From a virus, in the IMG/VR virus record IMGVR_UViG_3300033153_001952, positions 1 through 53,702 of that record: 53,702 nucleotides of DNA. One strand, given 5' to 3'. The position numbers and the translations under genes were made by a program. The notes below the pieces were generated by a model. It searched no databases. It was given only the letters and a program-made list of their open reading frames with translations, and was not told where the DNA came from. The stretch's first letter is position 1. Every line of letters begins with the position of its first letter. Below are positions 41,827 through 50,368 of the stretch, in pieces.

Positions 41827-42030
41827 TTAAAATTTAATATTAATATGAGCTCTACCAACAACATAGCTAGGGCTCGAACTACTTATGGTATGTGTCTCTA
41901 ACACTTCTATACCTATATCAGATACAGCCAACCCTGTACTGTTGGAAAACTTAGCTACTAACTCACTAACTGAAGCAGCTATGTTACGTTCCAGTTCAGT
42001 TTTTAACCTTAGTGCGTCTGACACCTCCAT
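41827..42030 (-). CDS. Hypothetical 67-residue protein
   Basis: ATG overlaps the NAMPT-like stop (TGATG) with no separate promoter. Helical first half, beta second half (GIEVLETHTI, YVVGRAHINIKF). Its coupling to nadV may mean a related role; no family is recognised. Confidence 0.55.
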   Translation of the reverse strand: MEVSDALRLKTELERNIAASVSELVAKFSNSTGLAVSDIGIEVLETHTISSSSPSYVVGRAHINIKF

Positions 42031-43760
42031 CAGAGAGTGCCTAGACGCTTACGAATCCCACTGAGAGTCTGTGGATCAGTGTGTACACCATCCTCAAACA
42101 CTGTAGTCAATAGTGACTCAGCTTCCTGCTCAGGTGTAGCCGAGTTTCGTAGCTTAAGCTCACCGTCCTCGCTATACACTTGCAGCAGACCTTTAGCAGA
42201 CTTCTTTGTGCCATCATCTGTAGCAGGGTCTTTAAACAGCTCACGCGGTACACCATTCACTTCACCGTAGGTAGCTTTCACCGCCATGCCGAAAGTATCT
42301 CGTGTAACATATTGGTAAGTGTATGAGCCAATACCAAATACTACATTAGTGGAAGCAAAGCCTTTAGCCTCAAGTCGCTTGAAGATATCAGCAGCTCGTG
42401 CAAGGGTGATAGAGTCGCCGTAGATGAGTCCAATGTGCTCATCAAGCTCCTTGTATCCCTTCTCGTTAACAGAGCCTCCAAAGGTGTTCCAGAGGCACTG
42501 TACGCTGCCTAGCATTGCTGGAGTTGCTTCAACACCCGTACCCTTAGTGAGTCCTGCATCGCCGTAGCAGTCTATATAATAAAACTCTTTATCGTGACGA
42601 TTATACTCAAAAGTAGTTGACAACGAGACTGCCTCTCCCTCTACAAGGACTACTGTAGTGTACTCTTCATTACCACAACAGTACGAACCTTCGCAAGCCT
42701 CTTTAGCTTCGTACCAGTGACGGTCATTAATCTCTGCGATTGCATCATCAAGAGTTTTGAAGCTCTCAGCAGTGCCACAAATAATATCAGCAGGATCTCC
42801 ACTGTCAGGACGAATCACTACCTTATTGAAGCCAGCAGCATCTGGTGTACGTGCCATAATCTCATCCTTCAATGAGGGGATGGTTACAGTAAGTACGTTC
42901 CAGTAGTCCCAAGTATCACTCACAATAGAAATGATACCTGTCGGGTAGAGCTCAGTGATAAGGCGCTTGTAAGTATCAAACTCACCTTCCAAACTGCCCA
43001 TACACATTACGCTGTGCTCAGTAGCATTAACGCTGCCACCAATAAACTCACAACTAGCATCAGCTTGGTAGTAGCCTTCCAGATAATCAATAGCTGGAAT
43101 AGTGTCAGTGCCTAAGAATGACAGCAGGTGACCAGCTCCGCACTTAGCAGCATCATCTACACCGGACATACCGCGCATACTGAAATCGTGACCTTGGAAA
43201 GGTACAAAGCCAGCAAACCCGCCAGTGTCAGCAGCCCACTTATCAAACAGCAGCCGGTACTCATACGCAATGGTAGCGATAGTGGCAGGCTTCCACAGCT
43301 CAGCAGACATAGCAGTTTCAACAAAGTTAGTCAGCCAGAAGAAATTCGGCAGAGTATTAACAATGGTGAACATAGGGATGCCGATGGGTACACGAGTACC
43401 TTCTGGCAGAGCCTTAATCTTCAATGGTAGGAAGCCCAGATCGTGCAGAGCTTCAATGTGCTCTACAGGAGGCATACCATTACTGAGTGATGTACCTAGA
43501 CGATGCTTATAGCGCTCCACTACAGAACTCTTAGGCTGATTGAAGAACATATCATTCCACCAATCAATCAGATTATACTGAATGAAGCCACTCAAGCCAA
43601 ACTGGACAACCTTGTTGTCGAATGTTGCCTTATCCACAGGAGCATGTTTAGCACTACGTGGTGTCATGTTTGAGTACACCAGATCAGTATTGTCTGGATA
43701 CTGTGGTGGGTGACCTGTCTTGTAGAAATCAGCACCTGTAATTGGGTATGTCTTAATCAT
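42030..43760 (-). CDS. nadV: Nicotinamide phosphoribosyltransferase family (NadV/Namat-like)
   Basis: 576 residues, longer than human NAMPT (491). N-terminal TGADFYKTGHPPQYPDNT, FVPFQGHDFSMRGMSG, ATEHSVM (catalytic His region) and VIRPDSGDP with a later LIYGDSITL are NAMPT landmarks. A NAMPT makes NMN from nicotinamide and PRPP. In phage NARP1 systems a homologue instead joins nicotinamide to ADPR-pyrophosphate to make NAD+ directly. Which substrate applies here cannot be read by eye. It overlaps the deoxyribosyltransferase-like gene by four bases. An internal segment (about 330-380) with ACEGSYCCGNEEY looks like an insertion. Confidence 0.9.
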   Translation of the reverse strand: MIKTYPITGADFYKTGHPPQYPDNTDLVYSNMTPRSAKHAPVDKATFDNKVVQFGLSGFIQYNLIDWWNDMFFNQPKSSVVERYKHRLGTSLSNGMPPVEHIEALHDLGFLPLKIKALPEGTRVPIGIPMFTIVNTLPNFFWLTNFVETAMSAELWKPATIATIAYEYRLLFDKWAADTGGFAGFVPFQGHDFSMRGMSGVDDAAKCGAGHLLSFLGTDTIPAIDYLEGYYQADASCEFIGGSVNATEHSVMCMGSLEGEFDTYKRLITELYPTGIISIVSDTWDYWNVLTVTIPSLKDEIMARTPDAAGFNKVVIRPDSGDPADIICGTAESFKTLDDAIAEINDRHWYEAKEACEGSYCCGNEEYTTVVLVEGEAVSLSTTFEYNRHDKEFYYIDCYGDAGLTKGTGVEATPAMLGSVQCLWNTFGGSVNEKGYKELDEHIGLIYGDSITLARAADIFKRLEAKGFASTNVVFGIGSYTYQYVTRDTFGMAVKATYGEVNGVPRELFKDPATDDGTKKSAKGLLQVYSEDGELKLRNSATPEQEAESLLTTVFEDGVHTDPQTLSGIRKRLGTL

Positions 43761-44155
43761 TTACCACCTCCGTTTAAATAGTTAGCTACATCTTGAAGGT
43801 CTGTAGTGAAGATACCTCCGTTACGAACAACCATCTTACCAACCTCTGTTAGACTGTGCAACTCTTTTTCTTCAAAAGCATACCACCCGTCTTCAGCTAG
43901 CACACAAAATACAGTTTTTTCGGGCCGCTTGTTACTGTCATCAATAACTTCCGCTAGCGAGTAGTACCCCTGCATACGTGGAGTAATAACATATAGGCAG
44001 TAGTCACATACCTCACGCTGGTGAAGCTCTTCAGCTTTACAATCCTCATTCCAATCATCAACTACAGGATTGAAATAAACAATCTCAAGAAGTCCGATAA
44101 GCTCCTCACGCCATGTTGAATCAGCGCAAGTGCCTCCTAAAAATACCTTATCCAT
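43757..44155 (-). CDS. Nucleoside 2-deoxyribosyltransferase-like protein
   Basis: 132 residues with VFLGGTCADSTWREELI at the N-terminus and VCDYCLYVITPRMQGYYSLAEV, features of the Nuc_deoxyri_tr2 group (PF15891). Such folds break or exchange N-glycosidic bonds. Its ends overlap the PRPP-synthetase-like gene (8 bases) and the NAMPT-like gene (4 bases), so it is built into the NAD module. It could release nicotinamide or act on ADP-ribose derivatives; this is inference. Confidence 0.72.
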   Translation of the reverse strand: MDKVFLGGTCADSTWREELIGLLEIVYFNPVVDDWNEDCKAEELHQREVCDYCLYVITPRMQGYYSLAEVIDDSNKRPEKTVFCVLAEDGWYAFEEKELHSLTEVGKMVVRNGGIFTTDLQDVANYLNGGGK

Positions 44156-44984
44156 TATAACCTTCTCCTTCTACTCTACCGCCACTCTGATATACTGAAT
44201 CTGTGGTGTATATATTATCATAAATACCATACAAAGCAGACGTACCTTTAGTGAAGAATCCATGAGTGATGAATAAGTTCAGGTGGCACTGCTCATTCAA
44301 ATCTCGCATTGCGCTTCCAAGTCCGAGGAAAGTTCCCCCGCCATCACAGATATCATCTACAACTAGGAAGTGCATATTACTACGCACAAGCTCTGGGTTG
44401 CGGATATCTATAGAAGTTATCTGCCCTGTCGATACATCACGTACCTTATCAGCATAAACAATATCAGTGATACCAAACTCCTTAGCGATAGCTTGAGTCT
44501 TTTTAACTGAACCTGCATCTGGCGATACTAATGTATAGCCAACCATACCATCAGCCCCTAGAGTCTCGTCTAGGATATCTCTCTGGTGTATGTTAAAGCA
44601 ATTATCAATTAAGGCTGTAGCAACATCACTGTGGTTATCCCAAGTAGTTACTTGATTAAAGCCCATATCATTGATGATGTTAGCGAACACCTTCAGTGAA
44701 AAGCTCTCTCCTACATTACACACTCTATCCTGTCGAGAGTATGGTACGTAAGGCATCACTAACTCAGTGAAGTAGATGAACTTAAACTTTGAGCGTAGTG
44801 CTTCAAGCAGTTGAGCTACAACAATTATGCCGTTGTTACCAAGCAGCCTCCAGTCATACACGATGCGTACACTCACTGCGCGAGCTAGATTTATCTCAGG
44901 AATAACAACACCAAGCTCCCCTGAAGGGAACTCATTAATGTGCGCCTCAAACTCTCTATCGTTTATGAAGAAGTTAAGCTTCAT
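44148..44984 (-). CDS. prs: Ribose-phosphate pyrophosphokinase family (Prs/Adps-like)
   Basis: 278 residues from ATG at 44984 (GAGGG site); the open frame reaches 45020. ATP-site block MPYVPYSRQDR, TWDNHSD and the PRPP loop VVDDICDGGGTF are clear. Cellular PrsA makes PRPP from ribose-5-phosphate and ATP and is longer (about 315). In NARP1 the homologue phosphorylates ADP-ribose to ADPR-pyrophosphate. The GGGT ending of the loop keeps the family chemistry. With the two overlapping genes downstream it forms one translational unit. Confidence 0.88.
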   Translation of the reverse strand: MKLNFFINDREFEAHINEFPSGELGVVIPEINLARAVSVRIVYDWRLLGNNGIIVVAQLLEALRSKFKFIYFTELVMPYVPYSRQDRVCNVGESFSLKVFANIINDMGFNQVTTWDNHSDVATALIDNCFNIHQRDILDETLGADGMVGYTLVSPDAGSVKKTQAIAKEFGITDIVYADKVRDVSTGQITSIDIRNPELVRSNMHFLVVDDICDGGGTFLGLGSAMRDLNEQCHLNLFITHGFFTKGTSALYGIYDNIYTTDSVYQSGGRVEGEGYNG

Positions 44985-45141
44985 TGATAGAACCCTCGAC
45001 TTGCTTAGCAACTCCATCAAGAATCTCCATCACGTTGCTAATAATCCCTACCTTGTACGATTCAGTACGGACAAGGATATTCTTAACAGTGGTTAGCTCA
45101 CGCAGGATATCTTCTGGCGTTGCTTCTTTTAATTCAGACAT
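44974..45141 (-). CDS. Hypothetical 55-residue protein
   Basis: ATG at 45141; the 3' end carries the ribosome site of prs and overlaps it by 11 bases. Helical, starting MSELKEATPEDILRELTTVK. No family is recognised. Confidence 0.55.
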   Translation of the reverse strand: MSELKEATPEDILRELTTVKNILVRTESYKVGIISNVMEILDGVAKQVEGSINEA

Positions 45142-45323
45142 AGTTTATACCCCTTATCATGTAAGTCTCTTTTAGTTTGTGTATACCAGTCAGTACCTCG
45201 CTGAGAATCCCAGTTTCTTAGGGCTGCATGACAGAACTTCGATAGTTGCTCGTCATTACTACACTTTCCTTCTACAAGAGTACTAATCAGCCACCGCAAT
45301 GCCGTGTTAAAATCTCCAGTCAT
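45129..45323 (-). CDS. Hypothetical 64-residue protein
   Basis: ATG with CTAGGAGG upstream, first gene after the promoter at 45351. Helical with Trp-rich motifs (LRNWDSQRGTDWYTQTKRDL). No family is recognised. Confidence 0.55.
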   Translation of the reverse strand: MTGDFNTALRWLISTLVEGKCSNDEQLSKFCHAALRNWDSQRGTDWYTQTKRDLHDKGYKLCLN

Positions 45324-45350
45324 AATACCTCCTAGTTAATTCGTATGGGG

Positions 45351-45379
45351 ATGATGGCACAGATAACCAGCCGTGTCAA
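45351..45379 (-). promoter_or_regulatory. Promoter of the NAD/PRPP operon
   Basis: On the minus strand TTGACA (45374-45379), 17 bases, CATCAT (45351-45356). The perfect -35 and its place just before a ribosome site support it; the -10 is weak. Confidence 0.55.
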
Positions 45380-45386
45380 GGCTAAT

Positions 45387-45425
45387 TATCACTTTAATGT
45401 GATAGTTTAATCTATATATTATCAC
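45387..45425. repeat. Iterated TATCAC/GTGATA elements
   Basis: TATCAC (45387-45392), six bases, GTGATA (45399-45404), then TATCAC (45420-45425). The three half-sites lie between the end of nrdJb and the -35 of the next promoter. They may be a regulator binding site or alternating hairpins acting as a weak terminator. Confidence 0.4.
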
Positions 45426-45432
45426 ACCAACT

Positions 45433-46020
45433 TTATCCGCACTTACTATCACCGCAGTTAAGGCAAGCATTGCAGCCATCCATAAGTATCACAGCCTTCT
45501 CACCACACTCATTACACACCGTAGCTGACTCAGGGTATTGCCCTTCCTCTATAACCTCTACAGGCTCTTGTACTACGGCCTGCACAGGCTCCTTTACATG
45601 GTGCTCAAGCACATAACCAATAGCTGCTGGGATGGAGGCAATAAACTTCGGCTTATCCATACCTACAACCTTCATGAACCCTACACCACCCGAAGGATCT
45701 GCCGTAGCCTTTAGCTCCTCTATCATAAATGCAACATCATCTGCTCTTCTGAACACAGCTGACATCATCCGCATTAGCGAGGTTACCCACTGGAAGTTCT
45801 TAGTATCTTTAGTGTTAATGAATATCTCGGCTGGTTTACCTTCATCATCATTATTGATAGTGATATAATAAGCATCCTGCATCGACCCACCCTTAACCTT
45901 GTAGGTGAATCCTCGCAGAGTCTCAGGCCGCGCCTTAAGCTTAAATGGCTCACTTACAATCTTCTTTTCAGTAGTGCTACCAACACTGTAGCTTACAATT
46001 TTACTTTTAATTATTACCAT
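45433..46020 (-). CDS. nrdJ: Class II ribonucleotide reductase, C-terminal part (NrdJb-like)
   Basis: 195 residues. TYKVKGGSMQDAYYITINND, EIFINTKDTKNFQWVTSLMR and AVFRRADDVAFMIEELKA are conserved near the end of NrdJ, and the tail has CNECGEKAVILMDGC and CGDSKCG, cysteines that re-reduce the active site. Start ATG overlaps the catalytic part's stop (TAATG). A split NrdJ is known as nrdJa/nrdJb in Pseudomonas aeruginosa, so this is not a broken gene. Confidence 0.88.
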   Translation of the reverse strand: MVIIKSKIVSYSVGSTTEKKIVSEPFKLKARPETLRGFTYKVKGGSMQDAYYITINNDDEGKPAEIFINTKDTKNFQWVTSLMRMMSAVFRRADDVAFMIEELKATADPSGGVGFMKVVGMDKPKFIASIPAAIGYVLEHHVKEPVQAVVQEPVEVIEEGQYPESATVCNECGEKAVILMDGCNACLNCGDSKCG

Positions 46021-48038
46021 TAATATTTACCGTAAGTACCTTCTTTAAGTGAATCGAAAAGATTAGACGCTTTGTGTGTTTCACCATCATAGAGCACATC
46101 CTCATTACCAGCCGCTTCGTACTCAGTTCCGTCCTCCGATGTAAAGGTATAGATTGTATTTGCCAAGTCTTCATCCTTAACAAGCACACCACTGAATGCT
46201 TCTGGGTTATATCTGAAAGTAGTGCAACCTTTCAAGCCCTTCTCATAAGCATACAGATAGATATCTTTGAAGTCCTCGAAAGGATAGTCAGTTGGTACGT
46301 TGCAAGTTTTACTGATGGAACTATCTATCCAGTACTGTGCAGCTGCCTGAATATCTACGTGAGCTTTGGGACTAATAGTATTAGTATCCACAAAGTAATC
46401 TGGTAGTTTAGCATCCTCACCGTACATGTGGGTGTAGAGAAGCTTCTCGTAAGACATAACTTTAACTTGCTCTTTAGTCTTCTTACCTTCACGAATAATG
46501 TTACGTAAATACTCGTGAGCAAAGCTAGGCTCAATACCGTTACTTGCATTGTTGGCTAGAGATAGAGCTATGGTTCCGGTTGGTGCAATAGAGCTATGGT
46601 GCGTGAATCTACATCCATACTCTTTAGCTTTAACTAGTAAGTCAGGACGCTCTGCCCAGATACGCTCCATGTACTTCGACTCTACCCACAAATTAGCGCC
46701 ATGAGTGTTGTACTCTTCAAACCACTCGGCCATAATAGGTGCAGCGCCCTTCTCTTTAGCTAACTCAATACCCACTTCAAAACCTGTGATAGCCAAGTCA
46801 TGAGTTACATTTGATGTGAACTTTATAGACTCTTCAGATCCATACTTAATACCTAGCATAGTTAGTGCTGAGCCTAGACCTAAATAACCCATACCGTGAC
46901 GGCGCTTACGAATAATCTCAGCACGCTGCTCTTCAAGAGGTAAGCCATTAATCTCTACCACGTTATCAAGCATACGTGTGAATATCTTAACTACCTTTTT
47001 AAATTCTTCGTAGTCGAAACTAGCTTCACTTGTAAATGGATTCTTAACAAACTTAGTTAGATTAACTGAGCCTAGTAGGCAAGCACCGTACGGAGGGAGT
47101 GGTTGCTCTCCGCATGGATTCGTAGCTCTAACATCTTCACAGAACCAGTTATTGTTTAGATCATTAATCTCATCAATCAATATGAATCCCGGCTCAGCGA
47201 AGTCATAGGTGGATTCCATTATTAAATCCCATAACCACCGCGCCTTGACTACCTCATATACTTTACAAGCTACCTTACCAGCATCGTCGTAGGTATAGCC
47301 TTCGCTCTTTAAAGGCCAGTTATCTTCCCACACAACCGAATCAGTATTAAGCAGATTAGTCTCTTTGATATGCAAAGGAAAAACTAACTTCCATTCAGTA
47401 TCGTTCTTTACTGCTTCCATGAAATTCTTAGTAATAAGAGCTGAGAGGTTAAACTGACGTAAACGACCATCCTCTCTCTTAGCCGTAATGAAGTCTGCAA
47501 TGTCTGGATGTCGTACATCAAACGTCATCATTTGTGCGCCTCTACGGCCACCAGCAGAGCTAATGGTGAAGCACATCTTATCGTATATATCAGCAAAGGT
47601 AAGTGGGCCTGAAGTGTGAGCACCAACGCCAGCTACTAATGCGCCACTCGGACGTAGAGTGGAGAACTCGTAACCAATACCGCAACCGCCATGCAATGTA
47701 AGACCAGCTTCATGCGACTTACGCATAATGTCGTCGATAGAGTCCTCAATAGTACCACTCACTGTGCAGTTAATAGTAGAGGTAGATGGTTTATATTCTC
47801 CGGCCCCTGCATTAGCTATGATTCTTCCAGCAGGGGTAGCACCCATACGCATAGCGTACATGAATTGATCATACCAGAAATCACTGTCTTCTGGCTCTTG
47901 GTTAGCCAACTCACGAGCTACCCTTGAGAAAGTACCTTCAATGTCTGCATCTACGGGATTTTGTTCTTGATCTTTCAACCTGTACTTCTTATCCCAAATA
48001 TCTTCCGAAGCTGGTTGCAGCTTAATGTTTTCTACCAC
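46020..48038 (-). CDS. nrdJ: Class II (B12-dependent) ribonucleotide reductase, catalytic part (NrdJa-like)
   Basis: 672 residues. STINCTVSGTIEDS and GCGIGYEFSTLRPSGA, then ATNPCGEQPLPPYGACLLGS (thiyl Cys, Asn and Glu on the finger loop, about residue 305), and THHSSIAPTGTIALSL near the C-terminus define the class II enzyme. It turns NTPs or NDPs to deoxy forms using adenosylcobalamin and needs no oxygen or separate radical subunit. It feeds phage DNA synthesis together with MazG and the kinase-like gene upstream. The first gene of the pair; MazG lies 12 bases upstream. Confidence 0.93.
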   Translation of the reverse strand: MVENIKLQPASEDIWDKKYRLKDQEQNPVDADIEGTFSRVARELANQEPEDSDFWYDQFMYAMRMGATPAGRIIANAGAGEYKPSTSTINCTVSGTIEDSIDDIMRKSHEAGLTLHGGCGIGYEFSTLRPSGALVAGVGAHTSGPLTFADIYDKMCFTISSAGGRRGAQMMTFDVRHPDIADFITAKREDGRLRQFNLSALITKNFMEAVKNDTEWKLVFPLHIKETNLLNTDSVVWEDNWPLKSEGYTYDDAGKVACKVYEVVKARWLWDLIMESTYDFAEPGFILIDEINDLNNNWFCEDVRATNPCGEQPLPPYGACLLGSVNLTKFVKNPFTSEASFDYEEFKKVVKIFTRMLDNVVEINGLPLEEQRAEIIRKRRHGMGYLGLGSALTMLGIKYGSEESIKFTSNVTHDLAITGFEVGIELAKEKGAAPIMAEWFEEYNTHGANLWVESKYMERIWAERPDLLVKAKEYGCRFTHHSSIAPTGTIALSLANNASNGIEPSFAHEYLRNIIREGKKTKEQVKVMSYEKLLYTHMYGEDAKLPDYFVDTNTISPKAHVDIQAAAQYWIDSSISKTCNVPTDYPFEDFKDIYLYAYEKGLKGCTTFRYNPEAFSGVLVKDEDLANTIYTFTSEDGTEYEAAGNEDVLYDGETHKASNLFDSLKEGTYGKY

Positions 48039-48050
48039 TTCTGTACCTCC

Positions 48051-48359
48051 TCAATCATCTTTAACAAACACCCCATTAACCATCTCACCGCTGCGTTTAC
48101 TTATCACATTGTAAGCTGACTGCAAACAATCTGTAGCATTGAGTCCATACAGTTCTGATAAAATTAATAGTGTGACTTGGATATCACCGATAGCATCAAT
48201 AATCTCATCTCTGTCTTCGTGGTTTACTGCATCTGCCAACTCACCAACTTCACTTACAGTTTTAAGCAGCTGACTCTTAGGATCTGAGTTTTGCAGGATA
48301 CCTTTACGTCCTGCCCATACCAGCACATCGTGGTATAGGTCTTCATAGTCTTTTAGCAT
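48051..48359 (-). CDS. mazG: MazG-like nucleotide pyrophosphohydrolase
   Basis: 102 residues. SEVGELADAV and DEIIDAIGDIQVTLLIL hold the ExxE...ExxD metal site of MazG-type all-alpha NTP pyrophosphatases. Phage MazG-like enzymes hydrolyse dNTPs or damaged nucleotides and help balance pools. It overlaps its upstream neighbour by one base. Confidence 0.85.
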   Translation of the reverse strand: MLKDYEDLYHDVLVWAGRKGILQNSDPKSQLLKTVSEVGELADAVNHEDRDEIIDAIGDIQVTLLILSELYGLNATDCLQSAYNVISKRSGEMVNGVFVKDD

Positions 48360-48535
48360 TACAAACCCTCCGTATCGTCCGAATATATATCATCAAAAGC
48401 GTCTAGGTTACTCATAATAGCCACCTGTAATTGAACACAGATAGTTTCAGAAGTCATCCCAAGCCTATCAATAATTTCCTCTGGATCTAGTGTATCAGCA
48501 ATTCGTTGCATAATGTCACTTTGTAATAGTGTCAT
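48359..48535 (-). CDS. Hypothetical 58-residue protein
   Basis: ATG at 48535 overlaps the upstream stop (ATGA), preferred over a TTG six bases further upstream. Helical and acidic, C-terminal DAFDDIYSDDTEGL. No family is recognised. Confidence 0.5.
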   Translation of the reverse strand: MTLLQSDIMQRIADTLDPEEIIDRLGMTSETICVQLQVAIMSNLDAFDDIYSDDTEGL

Positions 48536-48735
48536 ACCCAATCGCCTGTTCTAATGAACTTACCACTAGAGTCAAACGTGAACGTGAACTCGCCGCCCAC
48601 TACAACATCTGATACACCGTCATGATTATCCACGTAGAATACATCACCCTCTGTATCAGTGCTTTGTACCATGCCGAAACTCTTCAACAGTAGTTGCAGC
48701 TTTTTCAAATCTGTACCTATAATATTACTCATCAT
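48532..48735 (-). CDS. Hypothetical 67-residue protein
   Basis: Starts MMSNIIGTDLKKLQ; double ATG overlapping the previous gene. Helix followed by beta strands (GEFTFTFDSSGKFIR). No family is recognised. Confidence 0.5.
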   Translation of the reverse strand: MMSNIIGTDLKKLQLLLKSFGMVQSTDTEGDVFYVDNHDGVSDVVVGGEFTFTFDSSGKFIRTGDWV

Positions 48736-49063
48736 ACTTCTCCAGTCGCTCTATTTCAGCGTCGATGTAGAAACGAATCTTCTTAGCATCTCGTAGCTTA
48801 GGGGAGTGCTCCACTTCACCGTAGCGGTAGCAAGCTCTCACGATCTCAGCTATTTGCCCGTTCATATCTTTGTAGGATATTAAGTCCTGAAGCTCTTTGG
48901 CATTCTCTGGTAGCTCGTAGTAACTAGCTGTACTGCCATCTGAAGCTTCTTTAGTCAGGATGTCTTGCGGCAACCAATTAACATACTCACCAGTACATTG
49001 ATAGCACGGAGGGAAGCTAGCTTCCTCTTCCGCATATTTACAGTTCACGCATGACTCAATCAC
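48725..49063 (-). CDS. Small zinc-finger-like protein
   Basis: 112 residues with GTG start overlapping the phosphoesterase stop (GTGA). The N-terminal CVNCKYAEEEASFPPCYQCT has four Cys in a CxxC...CxxC layout; the rest is helical. Resembles short phage proteins with a treble-clef-like N-terminus. Confidence 0.6.
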   Translation of the reverse strand: MIESCVNCKYAEEEASFPPCYQCTGEYVNWLPQDILTKEASDGSTASYYELPENAKELQDLISYKDMNGQIAEIVRACYRYGEVEHSPKLRDAKKIRFYIDAEIERLEKYDE

Positions 49064-49845
49064 TTACCACCTCCTTTGTTTCCATACTTCCTAAGTAAGA
49101 AGTTTAGTGATAGTTCAAGCAAACAATAATCACCATTAGCTACTTCACTTAGATGGATACATCCTTGCCAGTGATCGTTAGCTTGATACCCTTTATAATC
49201 TTCAAAGTGCTGATAGTAACTACCAACTACCAAAGCTCTTATTGTTCTACCATTAGCAAGGTGCTTCATAGCCATATCCAAGCCCTGCTGATGTCCCATC
49301 ACAAAACTAAATCCAATGTTGTTTAGCTTAGTAGTTGCCTTACCACCATAAGCTTTACCTGACATTGGCTGATAGAAGTAATGAGAGTAGGTTAAACCAT
49401 CAATCTCTACTGGCTGCAAGAAGTCATAAACTTCCCAGCCCATCTCCTCTAGTTTCAAGTCCTGATAGCCTAGCTTACCATGCAGCTCTGGATGAGCGTT
49501 CACATGGCGCACAATCCTATACTCATGATTACCTAGTAAGAACACCATACGCGGGTTGTACGTCTTATGTTTACTCTTGCGCTGTCGTTTATTGAAGTCG
49601 TTAATCGGTTTCAAGAACTCCTTCATCGCCTTAATACCGGCATTAATATCTTTCTGGTACGTCTTACCCTCTGCCCGCTTAGTGCCTTTATCGTAAGAAC
49701 TTAGTGACGGCATATCAAAGAAGTCACCCAAGCATACAATTACTTTCGGTCTTTTAGCTAAGCAATACCTTCCAGCTGCAAACAAGTGGTTAGTTTTTAC
49801 ACCGTCCTTAACTTGTGCGTCTGGTAATATAAAATGGTCACGCAT
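49060..49845 (-). CDS. Calcineurin-like metallophosphoesterase
   Basis: 261 residues. LGDFFDMPS, LLGNHEYRIVRH, TYSHYFYQ and MGHQQGLD supply the Asp, Asn and His ligands of the two-metal site (GDxxD, GNHE, GH); the first DxH is present only as DAQ near the N-terminus. Phage relatives act on phosphodiesters or phosphoproteins; substrate unknown. It overlaps the upstream ATPase by eight bases. Confidence 0.85.
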   Translation of the reverse strand: MRDHFILPDAQVKDGVKTNHLFAAGRYCLAKRPKVIVCLGDFFDMPSLSSYDKGTKRAEGKTYQKDINAGIKAMKEFLKPINDFNKRQRKSKHKTYNPRMVFLLGNHEYRIVRHVNAHPELHGKLGYQDLKLEEMGWEVYDFLQPVEIDGLTYSHYFYQPMSGKAYGGKATTKLNNIGFSFVMGHQQGLDMAMKHLANGRTIRALVVGSYYQHFEDYKGYQANDHWQGCIHLSEVANGDYCLLELSLNFLLRKYGNKGGGK

Positions 49846-50368
49846 CTACATAACTCCTGTAAATATCTAAAATTGTTTCTGGTGCAAACTTATCAGCTTT
49901 CACTGTATAGAAACCACCGTATCTATTTGTCAATAGAGCCTTCATATCCGCGTCTATAGCTAGAGCCTCTTCTTCTGTCTGCATACGCCCGACAGGGTTA
50001 TAAGGTTTAACTCTTTCTAGCAAGATATTAATATTACTGTAGGTATCAAATGTATCTGACACATAAGGCCTAAATGTGTCTAACTGTGCATAGTCACCAT
50101 AGTAAGCATAGAGTGCTGCTAGTGGTAAAGGAGAATCAGTTACACATACATCAACCTTATCTTTCAATATCTGCAAACTGTGGTTCTGTTTAGCAAACAC
50201 ATATCCGGGCTCATCTAACATTGAGGTGCGTCCTGACCATACCAAATACTTAGCATACTCAGTTACCAACTCACTCTCGTATCCGCAGAGCTTCAATAAA
50301 TGAAACACACCCGCAGCTGTTGTTGACTTACCTGTTCCCGGCCCTCCATAAAGATTAAGTACCTTCAT
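49838..50368 (-). CDS. P-loop kinase-like ATPase
   Basis: 176 residues from ATG at 50368, coupled by ATGA to the upstream gene; the frame is open to 50413. Walker A NLYGGPGTGKSTT begins the protein, and VDVCVTDSPLPLAALY gives a Walker B-like strand with Asp. The fold resembles nucleotide or deoxynucleotide kinases in phages; it could phosphorylate dNMPs made by the neighbouring reductase, but this is inferred. Confidence 0.7.
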   Translation of the reverse strand: MKVLNLYGGPGTGKSTTAAGVFHLLKLCGYESELVTEYAKYLVWSGRTSMLDEPGYVFAKQNHSLQILKDKVDVCVTDSPLPLAALYAYYGDYAQLDTFRPYVSDTFDTYSNINILLERVKPYNPVGRMQTEEEALAIDADMKALLTNRYGGFYTVKADKFAPETILDIYRSYVDA

